A stretch of DNA of 64,000 nucleotides from Cunninghamia lanceolata (lineage: Eukaryota; Streptophyta; Pinopsida; Cupressales; Cupressaceae): positions 3,720,001 through 3,784,000 of the forward strand of contig BSBN01000242.1 of the NCBI GenBank assembly GCA_027924645.1, in the 5' to 3' direction. Below, in pieces: positions 12,543 through 25,400 of this stretch. Within the stretch, counting starts at the first letter, position 1. Each line of letters opens with the position of its first letter. The position numbers and the translations under genes were made by a program. The notes beneath the pieces were generated by a model, which saw only the letters and a program-made list of their open reading frames with translations, did not search any database and had not been told where the DNA came from.

Positions 12543-12932
12543 AGAAAAAGCTTTAGAAACATTCAAAGCAAATGCAATTAGTATTTGTAAAGGCCACCTT
12601 CGCCATCATTTCCAGCTCATACCAAAAATCAACAGCATAACGGAAGCTTCGTGACAAAATATAGGTTTGAGAATATGAAGTGCCTTGATGGACAAATATG
12701 CACGTAAAATCCGAATGCATAGATAAATTGTGCAAGCTGTTGCAAGGATCGCAGAATATGTACAAGATGGTTTTGTTGAAAGGGATCGAAACTTCCAAGC
12801 AAATGTGAATTGACAGGTATAAGTTCAAATTCCATCTATTCCTTGTCAGCGGATTCTCGGCTTGGAGACCGCACATTACTAAGAAAAAGGAGCGTTTCAA
12901 ATTTAAACCATGATGGCGGATATGCTCGAAAC

Positions 12933-12937
12933 AGATT
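12933..12937. repeat. target-site duplication AGATT, left copy
   Basis: AGATT immediately precedes the chromovirus and recurs at 26989-26993 immediately after it. The exact match supports one insertion event and fixes both element ends. Confidence 0.9.
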
Positions 12938-13559
12938 AGTCACAACTCAATTTTTTTGAATTTTGAATTTGAAAAATAAATATAGTTTCATTTAAAAAAA
13001 AAAACAAAATAATAAACAAGTTTAAATGTCAAATGGGGTAAGGACACTTCTAGAATGAGCATTAATAAGGAAACTTCCCTCCATTCCTCAAGTCAAGACC
13101 CCAATTTATGAGATGAATCCATTTTCTCCTTAAAATTTATTACCATTGGAAAATTTGAGGATACATTAAAGATTTGTAAGTCCATTTCCACAAGCATTGA
13201 ATGGCAACTTAGAAAATGGAGAGGAAGCATTTAAGATGAAGACTTGACTGAAGACTTGGAGTTCTTCCATGAGGGTCAAGTTTTTCTATAAATTTGCTTG
13301 GATTGTAAGGAAGAAGTGATTGATCTCTAGTTTGGGAGTGCTGGAGAAATCTGTATGAGCTCTCTCCTTCATTATTTTCTTTTGTTTATCTTGAATGACT
13401 AGTTCTTGCATTTTGTTAATTAATTTTAGTTCAAATTCATGTTTAGGATATGTTGCAAATTTAATAATTGTGTTGAAGTTTTTATGAAAGTTTTTGATGA
13501 ATAGAGATAGCATTTGTTGAAATAAACCCCCTTAACCCAATTGCCTCTCCTCTCTGCCC

Positions 13560-14560
13560 CCAGCCCTCAGCCTTCTGTCATCCATACCCTATTCAATACC
13601 CTATTTTAATACCCTGTGACCATGCACTGACAGGGAGGACGTTAGCTATAGTTGTGGAATTTGGCTTTATACATGCCAATTTCATTTATTTAAAAATTTC
13701 TAAATCCCTTTTCAACGAATTCATTTAGTGTGATCATACAGTCATTGCATTTCATGAGCTGATGTCTCGGTTGGACTGCTGTGCATCCACTCTATCCATG
13801 GGTTAATAGATGACCATACCCTGTTTCTAAGCTATGAGCTACGGAGGATGCTGGCAAAGGTTGAGGAGCCTGGCTTTACATTTGCCAATTGCTTTTACTT
13901 GAAAGTTTTTAAAGCCTTTTCATCAAATCCATCTTGTGCAAGTCCTGCAGTCGTTGCAACCCATGAGACAACATTTCTTTGAGGCATTTTGTCAAACAGT
14001 TCATGTGCTTGTGTATGCTTCTACAATTTGTATACACATGTATCGGGGCATTTGCAACTACAACATCTGGTATTTCCTTTATGCTCTGATGTAGGTCCAT
14101 GCCCTGTTCTAAAGCTCCCATGTAGGCACAAACAGAGCGGATACTGGCAAAGGTCGTAGATTTTAGAATTGCACCTGCCAATTACATTTGCTTAAATGTT
14201 TTTATAGACTTTTCAACAAATCCATTTTATGAAATTCCTGCAATCATGCATCCCACGAAAAAGACCTCTCTCTGAGGCATTTTGTCAAACAGTTCACATT
14301 CTTTACAACATCCGACAAATTTTTCCCTCCGTTATACCCTGTTCCCTAACTTCAGTTTGTGCACAGGCAGGGAGGACGATTGGTAAAGGCTGAGTGATTT
14401 GACTTCATGCTTGCCCATTTCATTCACTTGAAAGTTTCTAAAGCCTTTTCAACTGATCCATTTTGTGATACCCTGCAATCCTTGCATTTCACGAGATGAC
14501 ATTTCTTTAAGACATTCTGTCAAAACAATTGACGTGTCTTGTCTATTCTTCTACATTTTG
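13560..14560 (-). pseudogene. antisense PPR-repeat block inside the 5' LTR
   Basis: Read on the minus strand, about four consecutive PLS-class PPR units can be seen, spaced roughly 200-280 bases. The clearest (about 13990-13890) reads DKMPQRNVVSW and then FDEKALKTFK. Another (about 14290-14190) reads DKMP followed by GCMIAGI and FVEKSIKTF-like text. Between them is ICAYMGALEQGMDLHQS-like sequence, a common PPR linker helix. Stops and shifts are present, so this is not a working gene. The same block occurs at 22990-24090 in the 3' LTR, so it was part of the LTR when the element inserted. It runs opposite to the element's own transcription. Confidence 0.85.
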
Positions 14561-15590
14561 TACACTGTCAGGAGAAATTCCTCCCTTCTTTGCAAATCTC
14601 TCCAAACTGAACTTTCTTCAACTGTAGAAGACAGACATGGTCACTATTGTTAGAATTTTATATGATTGGGTAGAAGAATGTAGAAGGTAAATATGTCCGA
14701 TTCTAAGCCAATTTTGATTTATATTAGATGTTGAATCTTTTAAAATATAGTCTCAATAGGAATAAAAGTGATATGACATATTTAGTTTTCTTTGGTTGTA
14801 ATCTCCATAAAATAAGACTATAACTATTGTTCGAACCACTGTAATTCTACAAGTTTAAATCTTTAGTAATTCTTTTGAGCACTTGTAACATAGACACATA
14901 GCCTATAATGGAATTGCCTTGTAAAAATATTTTTTAGACTATTAAGTGGGAAAATGAATCACCTTATTTGACACACAAGTCTTAGTAGGATGAATAATTA
15001 GATGCCATTACTTATAGAAATATGAATTTGTAGTCAAAATAAATATAGGCATAATTAATTATGTAATATTAAAATATTTAGCCTTAATAATTATAAATGG
15101 ACTTAGATAATAGATTAACTTTACATTTCTATCCCCTCATTTCTTGAACAAACAACCATATACTTAATTATTGTTATAGACCAATAAATAAAAAAATGTC
15201 ATCTTAATACGTATGCTCCCTTGGATAAGAATACACTAAATTTACTTAAATCAACAATAAGGTTTACTAAGGAAAACAAAAGTAAATAAACCAAATTGCC
15301 CCTTAAACATAATGTTTCAAAAACAAAGGTCTTCCAAATGGATGAATGCAATAAACAAACATGAAATATGTGGATGGGTACTTTATAGACTTTGATAATT
15401 GATCAATGGTACCCTATTGCTCAATACTATTGATAAAACCAATAATAGTGTTACACACTTCAATCCTAACTATTTAAGTAGATATTGAAATTCAATTATA
15501 CGACAAAGTGAAGGATAGAGTCCCCTTATATGAGTTTACGTTTCCTTGGATAATAATGGAAGAAGTATAATGTTTTATTAGAATATCTTA

Positions 15591-15818
15591 ATGAACAATA
15601 TTGAACTAATGATATCATCAAGGAAATACATAAACTTTTGTTCCTTGGGAATATATTTCAACGTAAAGGGTTGGGTCAAATATTTAGTAGAAGCCTATAG
15701 TGAGAATCAAAGTTGGATTGCAATAATTCTTTATACAATTGTAAATCTTAAATGCTTTAGAAAGAACAAAATGAAAACCCAGTGTTTTGAAACAATTTCC
15801 CCTAATCTCAAAATGTGA
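15591..15818 (+). other. 75-codon ORF conserved between both LTRs, unknown
   Basis: An uninterrupted ORF (MNNIELMISSR...) repeated at 25053-25280 with five base differences and the same length. It has no recognisable domain. LTRs copied from one template at insertion share ORFs by default, so conservation here is not evidence of coding. Confidence 0.3.
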
Positions 15819-17527
15819 TCGAAGAACCCCTCATTTGACCTATGAATTAGAAATCAACATTATTTAGGAATTGTTAATTCTCAAGTAAAGAAGTTGAGTT
15901 AAATTTGTGTGGGATAACTTATCCTATTATGATTACAAGCCTTAATTTGGTTTGAAATAATTATGCAAGGAAATGATCTAGTATCCTACTCTTGGAACAA
16001 AGATTAATTTGATATGTGATTATACATCATTGTTTTACCTTGAATAAAGATCACTTGATATACGAGAAATTAACTATCATATCACCTTGAAACTGAATGA
16101 ATAAATATCTTTTCTAATTTATGTTTGTGATTAACGTAAATGAATTAGTATCTTCTAAAATTATGTTTACAATTGTTTGAATGTCGTTACTTTACTCTTC
16201 CTTATGTATTTATGAATGGATCAAAACATCTAGCCTTATTCTTTACATGCAAGCAAAGAAGTTTAATTCTTCTCATTTCCTTATAAGCTATCCTATAAGT
16301 TTTCTTTTCTAGATAGGTAAACCTTGTAAAAAAAAGTCCAAACTGAAACATTCGCAGTGTTCGGTATTTGCGGTACCTCTGGGTCATGTTTACGGGTAAT
16401 GCCATCACGTTGAACCAAGTACCTCACGCCTAACATAACTGCAACAACGACGTCTGGGCACCGTCCCTCTAAATCATCATGGAGTAATAAGGAACATGTC
16501 TAAGTTAAATCCGTAGGAAGGGAAAATCTCCTCAGATACCTCACTAAAAAGATTAATTGAAAGCAAAGGTGAGACTATCAAAATTGTTGTAGGACGATCA
16601 ATGGGAAGACCTTGTCAAAGAAATATGTGTGTTAGGTAAACTATTCACACTTGAAAACCTAAACCTCAAACACTCCCAGGAGGCATGTTTGCAAAATAGT
16701 TCCTTAGGAATTCTGTCTATTGTATCACTCGAGTGGGTGGCAATCGGCGAAGAGTTGTGTACCCACTCACAACTACATTAAACATAGTGCAAGACAGAAC
16801 TACATGTTCGCATTCATCGTGTAGATCGCATCCGAAGAGGGCATTGATCCTGTGGATATAGGGTATGTAGGTAGTCTGGACGGCGAAGGATGCCCCAGTA
16901 CTCAAGACCCTCAGATATAGTATACTTCTTTATAATCAACTTCATAATCTCGATCCCTAGTTTAAAGGTTATCTAGGTAACTTAAGAACTCTCCTAGTAC
17001 TCAGATGAATCCCCGGGGTGGATTACTTGTACCCGGTATTGCCATAAACTAAGGTGAGTACAAGTTGATGTTATGTGTTCCCTGGTTGACATCCTTAGTA
17101 CAGTGTCTGGGCAGACTGTGGTCCCCAAGAAGTGACTCATGAACCTATATTGGTCCCAAGGGTGTCAGAAGTCTTTGGCCAGAGCATAATGATTCATGTC
17201 TTGTTTAGCCTAATTGGCTATTGTGATTATTTATCCTGGATTGGATAGAGTATTGGTCTATTTGACCCACTAGGCCTTTTGGCCACTATTTCTTCTACCC
17301 GAATCAGGTAGCGATAAGGCCTGTTAGACCTGGTTCTGTATGAACCTATTTTCCCAAAGGATAGAAGAGCCCAGGTTGGCTTAAGAATGTTCCATTTTGA
17401 ACATATAGCCATTTTGGCCGAAGTTTTTCCTAAGTACTCAATCAAAGTCTTGATATATCTCATAAGAACTTGTTAATAAAGTAAAATTTTTGAAAATTTG
17501 AGTTTAGACCAAGCAGGTCCTTACATG

Positions 17528-17539
17528 TGGTATCATAGG
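17528..17539 (+). promoter_or_regulatory. primer-binding site of the complete chromovirus
   Basis: TGGTATCATAGG begins two bases after the LTR end. It matches the initiator tRNA-Met site TGGTATCAGAGC at the first eight bases, with decay at the end. Confidence 0.8.
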
Positions 17540-17699
17540 ATGGTTCAAACACTTGGCCTGGAGGCCTACTAACTCAAAATCAATAATAATTGGTATTTAA
17601 GATTAGAATTGTGATAGATTTAATTACAGTCAATTTACATGTTGTAAACCAAAAATTGTAGCAAGTGGTAAATCACCTCTCTCCTTGTTTCAAAATTAA

Positions 17700-18524
17700 A
17701 TGGCGAGAACCCAAAATTTGCGAGATCTGCATGGAGAGGAACTGGTCAACCAAGAACCAGTTGAAAACCCACCTGAGAACCCAAATGCTGGTATAGAAGC
17801 AATTATTCAGTTGTTGACAGAATAGAGAGAAAAGTTGGAAAACCTTGAGAAAACTGTACAAGACTTGAAGACTAGACAGGGGACCATAGAAAACATTCTG
17901 GAACCTGAAGATGAACATCAAGGTGCGGAAGTACACATAGCTCAAACAACTAATGAGCTAGAGGGTCCTAGGTCTTGGTAGGAAACTACCACTCTAGATA
18001 TATCACAAGACCTCAAGAAGATAACTCCTCCTAAATTTGACAGTAAACATGTGGGGGATGCTATAGAAGGATGGCTCACCGAAATGGAGAAATATTTTGA
18101 ACTAAGAAACTACTCAAAGAATATCAAGGCAACTTGGGGAGCCTATCAATTAGAGGGAGAAGCTGCTAGTTGGTGGATAAACATAAAGGAACAATATTGT
18201 TATTCAAAGGAAAACCTAACTTGGAGGTAGTTTGTGAGCCACTTCCGTGAGAGATGGCTTCCACAACTATTTTATGATGAGAAGATGACTGAGTTTCTCA
18301 ATCTTAAACAAGGAAATCTCACAGTCCAACAATATTGGGATAGATTTGCGAAGCTACTGAAATATGTTCCTATCTATCAAAAGGATGAAAGGTCTTGGGC
18401 AAGGAAGTTTCTTTTGGGGTTGAATATTGATATTGGGGCAGAATTGGATATGTTTGCCCCTGAGAACATGAATCAAGTCTTAGAAAAGGCACTCAAATAG
18501 GAAAATAAATTACAGACACTATCG
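17700..18524 (+). pseudogene. gag of the complete chromovirus, four TAG stops
   Basis: Start ATG at 17700, in frame with pol at 18525. The capsid core ITPPKFDSK...WLTEMEKYF, then AASWW and FRERWLP, matches plant Ty3/gypsy gag. It forms the particle that packages element RNA. Four stops interrupt it: 17823, 17979, 18228 and 18498. All four are TAG, and at least the second to fourth stand where Gln is expected (for example WR-stop-F, usually WRxF). There is no frameshift. CAG is a CHG methylation context, so C-to-T deamination explains them. Confidence 0.9.
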
Positions 18525-20464
18525 GTGGCAAAGCAAAACTTTTGGGACAAACAATTTTCCTTCAAAAAGAAACTAGACAATCGGGGCAACAGAGGAGCTC
18601 AAAAGAATAGGAGGAGAGACTGGGGTAGAATAGAAGCTACTGGTAATCAAGATCATAGGAACAATTACAATAGTAATGGGAATGCACCACCTCGAATTTC
18701 TAATGGACCCCTCAGTGGATGTTTTATGTGTGGAGGCAATCATTATGCAAGGGATTGTTCAAAAAGGAATGGGTACAATCAGCCACAGCAACCTCGACAA
18801 CATCAAAGACATGTTGTCATTAGAAATCAACAAACTCGCCATCAAAATGTACCTATGGAGACAAGAGGTATGCTTTTTGGTAAACCCATAACTATTTTGA
18901 TAGATACTGGTTCCTTCGAGAATTTTATTTCCCCAGAATTGGTAAGAAGAATGTCTTTGCAAACTAAGAATATGGAATCATCATGGATGGTTCAGTATAG
19001 CGACAAGGCTATATGGAAGGTGAACAAGTGCATAAGAGGAGCCCTCATTAAGTTTCCTGAATTAGAAACCAAAGCTGACTTATATGTCGCACCCCTGAGA
19101 GTCTATGATGTCATAATCAGAATAAGTTGGCTAACGAGTCATAAGGCTAACATAGAATGCTATAACGAGGTGGTGGAGTATGTAGATGATAAAGGGTGTA
19201 GAGTTAGGATCCAAGGAATTTACAGACCTATATCAGTGGGGACCATTTCTGCTATGCAACTAAAGAAGGCAAGGCAAAAACGAGGAAATCAGATATTCTT
19301 AGTATCTTTAGATGAGGAGGGAGAAGAGAAAAAAGCCCCTACCTTTGAAACTAGTCAGTTCCTTTGGGACTACAAGGATGTGTTTCCTGAAGAACTACCT
19401 GGATTACCTCCTAAAAGGAAATTTGATTTTTCAATCGATATACTTCCTAGAACCGCACCTATATCTAAAGCCCCATATAGGATGAACACTGCAAAACTCC
19501 AAGAGTTGAAAATACAATTGCAAGAATTGCTAGAGAAAGGGTTGATAAGGCCTAGTGTATCACCTTGGGGAGCACCAGTCATATTTGTAAAGAAGAAGGA
19601 TGTGACACTAAGGTTGTGCATTGACTACAAAATGTTGAATAAGACCACCGTGAAGAACAAATATCCCTTGCCTCGTATTGATGATCTATTTGACCAAATG
19701 AGAGGAGCCTCAGTGTTCTCCAAAATTGACCATCACTCAGGCTATCATCAATTAAGAATAAAGGAAGAAGACATCCCAAAGACAACATTTAGGACTAGGT
19801 ATGGCCACTATGAATTCACTATAGTTCCATTTGGGCTAACAAATGCTCCGGCTGCCTTTATGAATCTAATGAATAGTGTGTTCCATGATTTTTTGGATAA
19901 GTTTGTGATTGTGTTTCTGGATGACATTTTAATATATTCCAAGGATGAAGAGGAACACTTAGCCCATCTACAGGTAGTCTTACAAAGGTTGCGGAAGCAT
20001 AAGTTGTTTGGGAAGTTATCCAAATGCTGCTTCTTTGAAAGGAGGGTTCACTATTTAGGGCATATCATTTCAGCCGAGGGTATAGCAGTAGATCCTGATA
20101 AAGTAAAAGCCATCACTGAATGGACCATACCTACAAATGTGACCGAAGTAAGAAGTTTTATGGGATTGGAAGGGTACTACAGAAGGTTTGTAAAGGACTT
20201 TTCAAGGATAGCCAATCCAATCACATCCTTGCAAAAGAAGAAGAAAAAGTTCTTTTGGACTAAGCAGTGTGATAAGGCATTTCAAGTACTGAAGGAAAGG
20301 CTAACGTCACCTCCAATTCTAAAAGTGCCTGACCCTAATGGTAACTTCGCAGTAGTAACAAATGCATCCATAGAAGGACTAGGAGGAGTTCTTTTCCAAG
20401 GGGAAGGAGTAGTGGCTTATGAATCACAGAAACTAAAAATCCATGAAGTCAATTACGCCCCCCC
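18525..20464 (+). pseudogene. pol, first part: nucleocapsid, protease, RT, RNase H start
   Basis: Open for 647 codons. In order: a CCHC-like knuckle [13 protein letters not shown] (18720-18758, spacing C-X2-C-X3-H-X4-C); the retropepsin motif ILIDTGS at about 18893; RT (about 19400-20060) with FLDD at about 19914-19925; and the RNase H start (about 20290). The RT catalytic Asp pair is intact. The usual KIDLRSGYHQ is [10 protein letters not shown] here. The frame ends at a seven-C run (20458-20464): one extra C shifts it just before [14 protein letters not shown] copies the element RNA into DNA in the cytoplasmic particle. Confidence 0.92.
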
Positions 20465-22168
20465 ATGACCTTGAACTTGCAGCCATAGTTCATGCCTTGC
20501 AAAAATGGAGACATTTCTTGTTGGGAAAACCGTTTGAGCTTAAAACAGACCATCAAGGACTAAAATATATCTTCACTCAAACCTTATTTGAATGCAAGAC
20601 AGAGAAGGTGGTTAGAGTTCCTAAGTGAGTATGCTTTTGATATTCAATATATCAAGGGAAAAGAAAATAGGGTGGTTGATTCTCTCAGCAAGAGGAGGCA
20701 TATAATGGCCATATCCAACTTGCATATAGACCTAAAGCAACAAGTATTCTCCAAGAAGAAACATGACCCATGGTATACTCAGGTTAAGGCATCTCTAGCT
20801 AATACCTCTGTGGAACCTAAGTATGTGTATTATGCTTTTGATTCCGATGGACTAATGAGGTACCAGGGAAGAATATACATTCCTGATAATGCGGAACTAA
20901 GGGGTATGATCTTGATAGAGGCACATAAGGCTCCATATTTAGGACATCCAGGAGTGAATAAGATGTATGCAGACCTCAAAAGATTATATTTCTGGCTAGG
21001 AATGAAGAAGGATGTGGTAGACATAGTTGCCAGATGCCTAGAATGCCAAAGGGTTAAGGCAGAACATGTGCACCCAGCAGGACTTCTTTATCCACATGAT
21101 GTACCTTTCTATAAATGGCAGGTCATAAGTATGGATTTTGTCCAAGGGCTACCGATGACATCTCAAAGGCATAACTGTATTTTGGTGGTGGTAGATAAAC
21201 TCACTAAAGTTGCCCACTTCATACCAGGAAACCTAACAGATGATGCACCAGCAGTAGCAAAAAGGTTCATAAAGAAAATTTTTAGGTTGCATGGAATTCC
21301 TAAGAAAATCATCTCTGATAGAGACACAAAGTTTACTTCTAGATTTTGGACCACACTGCAGGCTGCCTTAGGAACACAGTTGAATTTCAGCACAGCCTAT
21401 CATCCTGAGATAGATAGACAAACAAAAAGAATCAACCAAATTCTGGAAGACCTCCTTTATATGTATTACATGGATCAACAGACTAAATGGGAGGAATATA
21501 TGCCATTAGTTGAGTTTGCCTATAACAATTCCTTCCAAGCAGCAATAGGTATGGTGCCCTTTGAAGCTCTCTATGGGAGACCTTTTCAAACACTTTTGAG
21601 TTGGGATAAACTGGAAGATAGGATCCTAGTTGGCCCTGAAATGTTGAAGGATATGGATAATCAGGTGCAACTTATTCGACAGAGGTTGAAGGAAGCCTCG
21701 GATCACCAGAAAAGTTATGCAAATAAGAATAAGACACCCAGAAGATTTCAAGTTGGTGAAAAGGTGTTCCTAAGAGTCCGACCTCATAAAAGTTCCATCT
21801 CTTTTGGAAGGAAGTCAAAGCTAGCTCCTCACTATGTCGGGCCTTTTGAAATACTTGAGGAAATCAATCCTATAGCTTACTGCTTGGCCTTACCTCCAGC
21901 ACTAAGCTGAATTCATGATGTGTTCCATGTATCCTTGTTAAAAAAGTATATACCTGACCCTAAGCATATTCTTAATTGGAATGCTTTGTAGGTTGAGGAA
22001 CCTGGTACAATAACAATAGAGCCATGCAGAATCATCGAGAGGCATTAGTTCCAACTCCACAATAGGATAGTGGATCAATCTAAGGTCTAATGGGACCAGT
22101 ACTCACCTAAGAATGCTACATGGGAAGACACAATGGAAATGCAACAGCTCTATCCACACTTATTTTGA
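20465..22168 (+). pseudogene. pol, second part: RNase H end, integrase, chromodomain-like tail
   Basis: After the C-run shift, RNase H continues ([21 protein letters not shown]) to about 20580, where another one-base shift leads into ARQRRWLEFL and integrase. The zinc domain HPGVNKMY...CLECQ is at about 20943-21050. The core keeps Asp in MDFVQG and SDRDTKF. The usual TERVN is TKRIN near 21427-21436, so the catalytic Glu of the D,D,E triad is Lys. After TGA at 21908, the frame can be followed through IHDVFHVSLLKKY to a decayed chromodomain-like end (EPCRIIER...NATWED), with four stops in all from 21908 on. Integrase inserts element DNA; chromodomains steer it to heterochromatin. Confidence 0.9.
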
Positions 22169-22393
22169 ATAAACTCTAGTCATTTATAAGCTCGACAAAT
22201 TTCAAATTTTGATTAAAGACAATGATGTTTAGATGATACAGACAATTACACTTAATCTATGATAAACAGCTTTGTTGAAGGATGGACTTTAAAAGTAGAT
22301 AAATATACTGATGTAAGCAACGCTTATTTCTATGGATTTATATGTATATGTTTTGATCTTATTTCTAACATGCATCGGAATGATGCATAAATT

Positions 22394-22406
22394 TAGGGGA
22401 GAAGGA
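22394..22406 (+). promoter_or_regulatory. polypurine tract of the complete chromovirus
   Basis: TAGGGGAGAAGGA sits directly before the 3' LTR start TGTCAC at 22407, as expected for the plus-strand primer. Confidence 0.8.
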
Positions 22407-25400
22407 TGTCACAACTCAATTTTTTTGAATTTTGAATTTGAAAAATAAATATAGTTTCATTTTTTTAAAAAATAAAATAATAAACAAGTTTAAATGTCAA
22501 AAGGGGTAAGGACACTTCTAGAATGAGCATTAATAAAGAACCTTCCCTCCATTTCTCAAGTCAAGACCCCAATTTATGAGATGAATACATTTTCTCCTTA
22601 AAATTTATTACCATTGGAAAATTTGAGGATACATTGAAGATTTGTAAGTCCATTTCCACAAACATTGAATGGCAACTTAGAAAATGTAGAGGAAACATTT
22701 AAGATGAAGACTTGACTGAAGACTTGGAGTTCTTCCATGAGGGTCAAGTTTTTCTATAAATTTGCTTGGATTGTGAGGAAGAAGCAACTGATCTCTAGTT
22801 TGGGAGTGCTGGAGAAATCTGTATGAGCTCTCTCCTTCATTATTTTGTTTTGTTTATCTTGAATGATTAGTTCTTGCATTTTGTTAATTAATTTTAGTTC
22901 AAATTCATGTTGATGATATGTTGCAAATTTAATTACTGTGTTGAAGTTTTTATGAAAGTTTTTTATGAATAGAGGTAGCATTTGTTGAAATAAACCCCCT
23001 TAACCCAATTGCCTCTCCTCTCTACCCCCAGCCCTCAGCCTTCTGCCATCCATACCCTATTCAATACCCTGTTTTAATACCCTGTGACCAGGCACCGACA
23101 AGGAGGACGTTAGCTATAGTTGTGGAATTTGGCTTTATACCTACCAATTTCATTTATTTAAAAATTTCTAAATCCCTTTTCAACGAATTCATTTAGTGTG
23201 ATCATACAGTCATTGCATTTCATGAGCTGACGTCTCAGCTAGGCTACTATGCATCCACTCTATCCGTGGGTTGATAGATGACCATTCCTTGTTTCCAAGC
23301 TATGAGCTACGGAGGATGCTAGCAAAGGTTGAGGAGCCTAGCTTTACATTTGCCAATTTCTTTTGCTTGAAAGTTTTTAAAGCCTTTTCATCAAATCCAT
23401 CTTGTGCAAGTCCTACAATCGTTGTAGCCCATGAGACAACATTTCTTTGAGGGATTTTGTAAAACAGTTCATGTGCTTGCGTATGCTTCTACAATCTGTA
23501 TACACATGTATTGGGGCATTTGCAACTACAACATCTAGTATTTCCTTTATGCTCTGATGTAGGTCCATGCCATGTTCTAAAGCTCCCACGTAGGCACAGA
23601 CAGAGCGAATACTGGCAAAGGTTGTAGATTTTGGAATTTTACCTACCAATTGCATTTGCTTAAATGTTTTTAGAGACTTTTCAACAAATCCATTTTGTGA
23701 AATTCCTGCAATCATGCATCCCACAAAAAAGACCTCTCTCTGAGGTATTTTGTCAAACGGTTCACATTCTTTACAACATCCGACAAATTTTTCCCTCCGT
23801 TATACCCTGTTCCCTAACTTCAGTTTGTGCACAGGCAAGGAGGACGATTGGTAAAGGCTGAGTGATTTGACTTCATGCTTGCCCATTTCATTTGCTTGAA
23901 AGTTTCTAAAGCCTTTTCAACTGATCCATTTTGTGATACCCTACAATCCTTGCATTTCACGAGATGACATTTCTTTCAGACATTCTATCAAAACAATTGG
24001 TGTGCCTTGTCTATTCTTCCACATTTTGTACACTGTCAAGAGAAATTCCTCCCTTCTTTGCAAATCTCTCCAAACTGAACTTTCTTCAACTGTAGAATAC
24101 AGACATGGTCACTGTTGTTATAATTTTGTATGATTGGGCAGAAGAATGTAGAAGGTAAATATGTTTGATTCTAAGCCAATTTTGATTTATATTAGATGTT
24201 GAATCTTTTAAAATATAGTCTCAATAGGAATAAAAGTGATATGACATATTTAGTTTTCTTTGGTTGTAATCTCCATAAAATAAGACTATAACTATTGTTC
24301 AAACCACTGTAATTCTACAAATTTAAATCTTTAGTAATTCTTTTGAGCACTTGTAACATAGACACATAGCCTATAATGGAATTCCTTTATAAAAATATTT
24401 TTTAGACTATTAAGTGGGAAAATGAATCACCTTATTTGACACACAAGTCTTAGTAGGATGAATAATTAGATGCCATTACTTATAGAAATATGAATTTGTA
24501 GTCAAAATAAATATAGGCATAATTAATTATGTAATATTAAAACATTTAGCCTTAATAATTATAAACAGACTTAGATAATAGATTAACTTTACATTTCTAT
24601 CCCCTCATTTCTTGAACAAACAACCATATGCTTAAGTATTGTTATAGACCAATAAATAAAAAAATGTCATCTTAATGCGTATGCTCCCTTGGATAAGAAT
24701 ACACTAAATTGACTTAAATCAACAATAAGGTTTACTAAGGAAAACCAGAGTAAATAAAATAACTTGCCCCTTAAGCATAATGTTTCAAAACCAAAGGCCT
24801 TCCAAATGGATGAATGCCATAAACAAACATGAAATATGTGGATGGGTACTTTATAGACTTTGATAATTGATCAGTGGTACCCTATTGCTCAATACTATTG
24901 ATAAAACCAATAATAGTGTTACACACTTCAATCTGAACTATTTAAGTAGATATTGGAATTCAATTATACGACAAAGTGAAGGATAGAGTCCCCTTATATG
25001 AGGTTACTTGGATAATAATGGAAGAAGTATAATGTTTTATTAGAATATCTTAATGAACAATATTGAACTAATGATATCATCGAGGAAATACATTAACTTT
25101 TGTTCCTTGGGAATATATTTCAACGTAAAGGGTTGGGTCAAATATTTAGTAGAAGCCTATAGTGAGAATCAAAGATGGATTGCAATAATTCTTTATACAA
25201 TCGTAAATCTTAAATGCTTTAGAAAGAACAAAACGAAAACCCAGTGTTTTGAAACAATTTCCCCTAATCTCAAAATGTGATCGAAGAACCCCTCATTTGA
25301 CCTATGAATTAGAAATCAATATTATTTAGGAATTGTTAATTCTCAACTAAAGATGTTGAGTTAAAATCGTGTAGGATAACTTATCCTATTATGATTACAA

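Larger units (their letters stand above)
11640..12937 (+). pseudogene. PPR-like pseudogene, left part
   Basis: Plus-strand fragments resemble consecutive PLS-type PPR repeats, with frameshifts and stops. They are GRFIEKIQRSS near 11845; RFAEEAQNF near 12060; ESIKGR near 12145; then, after excision of the solo LTR at 12237-12542, FF, stop, KKALETFKANA, which restores the usual 'GF-EKALETFKQM' phrase across the junction. Downstream, ALMDKYARKIRMHR and YVQDGFVERDRNFQAN (about 12690-12810) again follow PPR spacing. The relic continues on the far side of the 14-kb chromovirus at 26989. PPR proteins act in plastid and mitochondrial RNA processing. The left part (before about 12040) is weak; the right part is firmer. 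Confidence 0.5.
12938..17525 (+). repeat. 5' LTR of the complete chromovirus (4,588 bp)
   Basis: It aligns along its whole length with 22407-26988 and ends GGTCCTTACA. Its parts are an AT-rich head (12938-13510); an antisense PPR block (about 13560-14560); an AT-rich middle with a 75-codon plus-strand ORF (15591-15818); and a more GC-balanced tail (16400-17525), which is the part shared with the short LTR at 58570-58922. The tail contains an 8-bp inverted pair gagtgggt/acccactc near 16732-16770. I do not see a convincing TATA box. Confidence 0.95.
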
